The translations under genes and the position numbers were made by a program. Of a DNA stretch of 64,000 bases, positions 59,071-64,000 are shown piece after piece; positions within the stretch are counted from its first letter, which is position 1, and each line of letters starts with the position of its first letter. Under the pieces are notes generated by a model. That model worked only from the letters and a program-made list of their open reading frames with translations, was not told the DNA's origin and did not search any database. The stretch covers positions 10,861,001-10,925,000 of the forward strand of contig NW_026974140.1 in NCBI RefSeq assembly GCF_037042905.1. Reading direction: 5' to 3'. The stretch is from Lytechinus pictus. Its lineage: Eukaryota; Echinodermata; Echinoidea; Temnopleuroida; Toxopneustidae.

Positions 59071-61141
59071 GGCGCCGAATGTACCAATATTATATAGAAC
59101 AATTATTTGTTATATAATCATTATTTATTAAATAATAACTATTATTTATATATAATTTACATTTTATTCGTAAATAACTGCTATTATATAAAATATCATT
59201 TCTAATTATTTATATATAATTCCAAGTAATACTTCATTATTTGTAAATGATAATAGTTCGACATTCCATTATTTATAAATAATGATTATTTGTTTTTCAT
59301 TATTTATAAATTATGATTATTTGTTTTTCATTATTTATAAATAATGATTATTTGTTTTTCATTATTTACAAATAATGATTATTTGTTTTTCATTATTTAT
59401 AAATAATGATTATTTGTTTTTCATTATTTATAAATAATGATTATTTGTTTTTCATTATTTATAAATAATGATTATTTGTTTTTCATTATTTACAAATAAT
59501 GATTATTTGTTTTTCATTATTTACAAATAATGATTATTTGTTTTTCATTATTTATAAATAATTTGTTGAGTTTTCCATTATTTATAAATAATGATTATTT
59601 GTTAAATAATGAAAACGTCTACTTCATTATTTATAAATAATTTTTTCGAGTGCACCATTATTCTCATTATTTATAAATAATCATTATTTAATGTTCGAGT
59701 TTTCCATTATTTATAAATAAAGATTATTTGTTAAATAATGAAATATCTACTTCATTATTTATAAATAATAATTTTGTTTCAATATCCCATTATTTATAAA
59801 CAATTTTTACAGTTTGCCATTATATACAAATAATCATTATTTATATACAAATAACCATTATTTATTAAATAATGCCATTATTTATTAAATAATGCCATTA
59901 TTTATTAAATAATGGCAAACTCGCTATAACATGCAAATGTGGGACCGCCCATGATATGAATATTCATGATGCGATTTCCTTTTTCGTGATTTTTCTTCAC
60001 AAATTTTTGTCCATTTCCTCTTCATAATGACATTTCTTGAAGCAATTTTCTAGGGATATGGTCTGATTGTAATATTCTTCATTTTCTATATAACTTCGTC
60101 TTCGTAGAAATATCAAAAAGTGTAATTTTATACGATTTTTCCTACAGTTCACAATCCCCATAGGCGCGCGTGTATCGTAGGGACAACCGGTGAATCGACG
60201 GAGTGCTCTTCATCGAAATACTACGTTGGTTGGTCCCCGGAAGTGGCGGGCGGAATTTAGCCCGAATCCTCGATGGAAGTCGATCAAGTGCATATGAGCT
60301 GAGAGAGTGAAATATCAGTGTACTTGTACAGGCCCTTCTACTTTTTATAAATATTTCTTGTTGCTTTTTTTGTTAAGTTAATTTTTCCTGGTGTAGAGAT
60401 AAGTTTCAGTTCTAATAATGCACTTCAAATACATTTTGGAGTGTCTGTTTGAGGCGTTTGGGGCGATTTCACCCTGGCCCCAAAATGCTCGCAACGACAA
60501 TACGGGGGCATGATGACCCCTAAATTTTTAAAAACTTATTTTTCTATTGAAAATTATCACAAAATTCACCAAAAGTGTGCACGAAAAAATTATTTATAAA
60601 TAATGAAGTAGACGTTTTCATTATTTATAAATAATGGAAAACTCAACAAATTCTTTATAAATAATGAAAAACAAATAATCATTATTTGTAAATAATGAAA
60701 AACAAATAATCATTATTTATAAATAATGAAAAACAAATAATCATTATTTATAAATAATGAAAAACAAATAATCATTATTTGTAAATAATGAAAAACAAAT
60801 AATCATTATTTATAAATAATGAAAAACAAATAATCATTATTTATAAATAATGAAAAACAAATAATCATTATTTATAAATAATGAAAAACAAATAATCATT
60901 ATTTATAAATAATGAAAAACAAATAATCATTATTTATAAATAATGGAATGTCGAACTATTATTATTTACAAATAATGAAGTATTACTTGGAATTATATAT
61001 AAATAATTAGAAATGATATTTTATATAATAGTAGTTATCTACAAATAAAATGTAAATTATATATAAATAATAGTTATCATTTAATAAATAATGATTATAT
61101 AACAAATAATTGTTCTATATAATATTGGTACATTCGGCGCT
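59071..61141. mobile_element. 2.07 kb AT-rich palindromic element with a unique core
   Basis: Ends GGCGCCGAATGTACCAATAT (59071) and the inverted ATATTGGTACATTCGGCGC (to 61140). Arms 59071-59920 and 60590-61141 are inverted. They contain about nine (left) and ten (right) copies of a 31-bp unit (TGATTATTTGTTTTTCATTA..., 59283, 59314, 59345 and onward) that is itself rich in ATTATTTATAAATAAT palindromes. A core of about 650 bp (59935-60590) is not repeated and has GC-richer patches. It interrupts a LINE. No transposase. Confidence 0.85.
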
Positions 61142-61968
61142 CATAAAAGAAAGCACTTCGTATTATTTATAGTACATGTTTCCGTTTTCATACGGACCCA
61201 CTTTTTCTAGAAAGTAAACTGTTGAAAGTCAAAGACCTGTATTTACTACAGTTAGGACACTTCATGTATAGTTATAATAATAATGCACTTCCCCATATTT
61301 TTGATGCCATGTTCCCTAAAAATCAATTTTATCATAACTACCCCACGAGACACTCTGACGAACTTCACATTCCACTTTACAGAACTTTACTGGCCAAAAA
61401 TACATTCCTATTCAACGGTCCTAAATTCTGAAACTTATACTTGCTAATAATATTAAAGACAGTGTCTCCTTAAATTCATTCAAACGTAAACTCAAACTTA
61501 TCCTGCGTAATTCCTATAATTCTTCGCAACGGAACTAACACTTCATTATCTTGATTTTAATCATTACATTTTTCACTTTTATTGTTTTATCCTTTTTCAT
61601 CTGATTTTGTCCAATTATATCATCTTTTGTTATTTCACCAGATGAAGCTGGTTAGTGGTCAGCCCTTTCCCATTCTTAGTTTTCCTCCTTTTATAAAGTA
61701 GTTATCTTGTCTTGTACTGTCCTGTCCTTTGTTTTGTCTTGTCTTCTATGTCTTGTCATCCCCTCTCTCTTTCTGTTTTTTTTTCTTTCCTTTCTTCTGT
61801 CTTGCGCAACACATGCTTTACTACGAAGACCTCTTTGTGTGAAAAGCTTTGCATTTGTTCAGTAATCATATTTGCATCCGTATGATTTCTTTTGTTCTCT
61901 TTTTCTTTCCTGTAATACATATATGTACGCATATATGAATAAGTCTACTATACTTTCTTCATTTCCAA

Positions 61969-62012
61969 GGGGGATCCACACTTTACAAGCTTTGCTTTTT
62001 AGTGGATCCCCC
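61969..62012 (+). other. Stem-loop in LINE 3' UTR
   Basis: GGGGGATCCAC (61969-61979) and GTGGATCCCCC (62002-62012) form an 11-bp perfect stem with a 22-nt loop, about 150 bp before the tail of the LINE. It may be part of the RNA signal read by the reverse transcriptase; inference only. Confidence 0.5.
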
Positions 62013-62166
62013 TCATTTCCATTTATGCTCTATATTATACTGTTTTTTCTGTGTTTTTTTTACGAAGTAAGAATGCCCTTCTGTAAAATTGTACTTGATT
62101 TGTATTACTTTATATTACTTTGTATTATGTTTTGAATGGAAATGAAATAAAAGAATTGAATTGAAT

Positions 62167-63135
62167 AGTAACATAGGCCCTATTGTTTTCTAGTTTCTTA
62201 CCAATAATGCTGTTACTTTTGGGGGTTTTGCTAAAATATTACAAGAAAAGGCCGTTCCTGTCGATTTTTTTTTCTCCCAGAATCATACAATAGGAACACT
62301 TACAAAGGAAAAGGGAAGTTATCAGAACATTATGAACATTTTGAACAAACTAGAAAAGAAAAGGGGTGTTTATCAAAAGTGAATAAGGGCATATTAAAAA
62401 AGGGCTTTTAAGTAGAGGTTAAAGGGATGCATTTCATTATCAAAAGAAAAAAGAAGTAGCCAAAGGGGCAAATCATATGCACTTGGAGAAGGAAGCAGAA
62501 CGCTAAATAAAGAAACCGGACGCTCATTGGGCATGAAAAGAATGTATTTTAAGAAAAAATTATCTGATTTGGAGAACAGGCACATATGAGAAAGCTAAGG
62601 GGTTCCGGCACTCGTTAACACATAAAACGGGTCCTCAGACCTCAGGTGAAAGGGGCACAGAACACGTTCGTGAGGGGGCACTTTTCTTGTGAAAAAGGCG
62701 GGGGAAAAGATCAGTTTTTAAGTGCTTCAAAAAGCATTGGCGGCGGAAGCAAAAAAAATGAGGGGGGTCCACCTGAAATTTTAGTGGACACGGGAAAAAG
62801 AAATTGACAAGCAAAAAAAAAAAAAGGTTATCAACAAAAAAAATAGGGGGGGGGGGTCGTCCCGTTCCGCCGCCTATGTCGAAAAGTATTGTGTGGGGGG
62901 CTTTGTGCCAAACAATTAATGTGAGCGTGAAGCGCACGGAAAAAATTGATTTAAAATTAGACCTAAAAACCGGTCACTCGATATTTTGTTATCATAAAAG
63001 GATTGATATCTGAAGCTCTGAAACTGGACAATCAGACTCAAATAAAGAACAAGCTGTGTAGGCCTATTTTAATAAACATTGAACGCGCGATGAGCAAGCT
63101 TTTTTTCGTTAAAAAAAAGATTTAGACCTAGAATC
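62167..63135. other. Non-coding, degraded repeat fragments
   Basis: G/A-run-rich text (GGGGGGGTC at 62846, GGGGGGTCCACC at 62762) typical of decayed elements in this genome. No gene supported. Confidence 0.45.
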
Positions 63136-63174
63136 TTGGACTACCCCTGGATCTCCCTATGCTACACCTCCTCC

Positions 63175-63745
<571 letters not shown>

Positions 63746-64000
63746 CCTAAAACTACGGTGATATACATCTGTATGATGAACGATTTTGATTTTAGAGATG
63801 AGAAATATATATCAAAAAGAAAAAAGAAAGATGATTTGATTTTGTGGTTTCATTTTTCCACTCATTTTTTTAATTTTCACTGAAAGTGACCGTGACGTTA
63901 ATATACTTTCTCAGTTGAAAATAGAGGTAATGTCCAGTTTAGACTTTATTGACCAACAAAGGTGGATCCAGGGGGGCCGAGGGGCCCGGGCCCCCTATTG
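63746..64000. other. Window end, edge of another repeat
   Basis: No gene. The last 40 bases (GGTGGATCCAGGGGGGCCGA...) look like the start of a GC-rich transposon end that continues outside the window. Confidence 0.35.

Larger units (their letters stand above)
58590..62166 (+). pseudogene. 5'-truncated LINE, split by an insertion
   Basis: Part 1 (to 59070) encodes the end of the reverse transcriptase: LILFADDSTLFF (catalytic box), WIRANRLSLNLNKTKYMLFS, YTKFLGITVDSKLSWKNHI and LILPYLNYGILIWG. Part 2 (61142-61430) resumes with the C-terminal region (DPLFLES, KVKDLYLLQLGHFMYSYNNN, YPTRHSDELH). The 3' UTR continues to a GAATTGAATTGAA tail at about 62150-62166. Jockey/CR1 group. Interrupted at 59071 by a 2.07 kb element; non-functional. 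Confidence 0.8.

Overview
This is a window of animal nuclear DNA: AT-rich, intron-bearing and very rich in transposons. The CARS2/CFAP97 protein sequences together with the repeats (a CR1-like LINE with a PHD finger, tRNA-derived SINEs, TTAA-flanked MITEs, and elements with GTCTCRCCTGCAT ends) suggest a marine deuterostome, most likely an echinoderm such as a sea urchin. That assignment is inference; no species call is possible by eye.

Two protein-coding genes can be resolved exon by exon. (1) CFAP97 on the + strand, three coding exons (5299-6519, 16385-16541, 18448-18629), 519 aa, a cilium/flagellum-associated protein. (2) CARS2, mitochondrial cysteinyl-tRNA synthetase, on the - strand, thirteen coding exons from 46262 down to 22558, 612 aa. 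All exon phases add up, and the HIGH and KMSKS motifs and the expected zinc ligands are present. One intron of CARS2 appears to be a GC-AG intron. The two genes are convergent, with about 3.9 kb between stop codons. A GC-rich probable CARS2 promoter lies at about 46.3-46.6 kb. Weaker candidate exons lie upstream of it on both strands (46614-46694, 51289-51398) and at 52.8-55.2 kb (an unrecognised 83-aa reading frame).

Layout: 1-5.1 kb intergenic with several MITE/foldback elements, including a 1.7 kb AACTGG-rich element flanked by TA. 5.1-18.6 kb CFAP97; its 9.9 kb first intron holds an intact antisense CR1-like LINE and two tandem-repeat elements. 18.6-22.5 kb is the 3' flanks. 22.5-46.3 kb CARS2; its introns hold four SINEs, a 195-bp-arm near-perfect hairpin, a 100-bp tandem repeat, an 8.9 kb giant foldback element and a third tandem-repeat element. 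46.3-56.8 kb is mostly non-coding. 56.8-62.2 kb holds degraded LINEs, one split by a 2.07 kb AT-rich palindromic element. 62.2-64 kb holds transposon scraps and a 570 bp (CTA)n microsatellite.

The most interesting signals are in the repeats. The 8.9 kb foldback carries nine exact copies of the RFX X-box palindrome GTTGCCATGGCAAC plus many variants. A separate element family carries at least thirteen exact copies of the DR1 nuclear-receptor site AGGTCAAAGGTCA inside otherwise unrelated tandem units. Both families could spread ready-made transcription-factor sites; this is a hypothesis from sequence alone.
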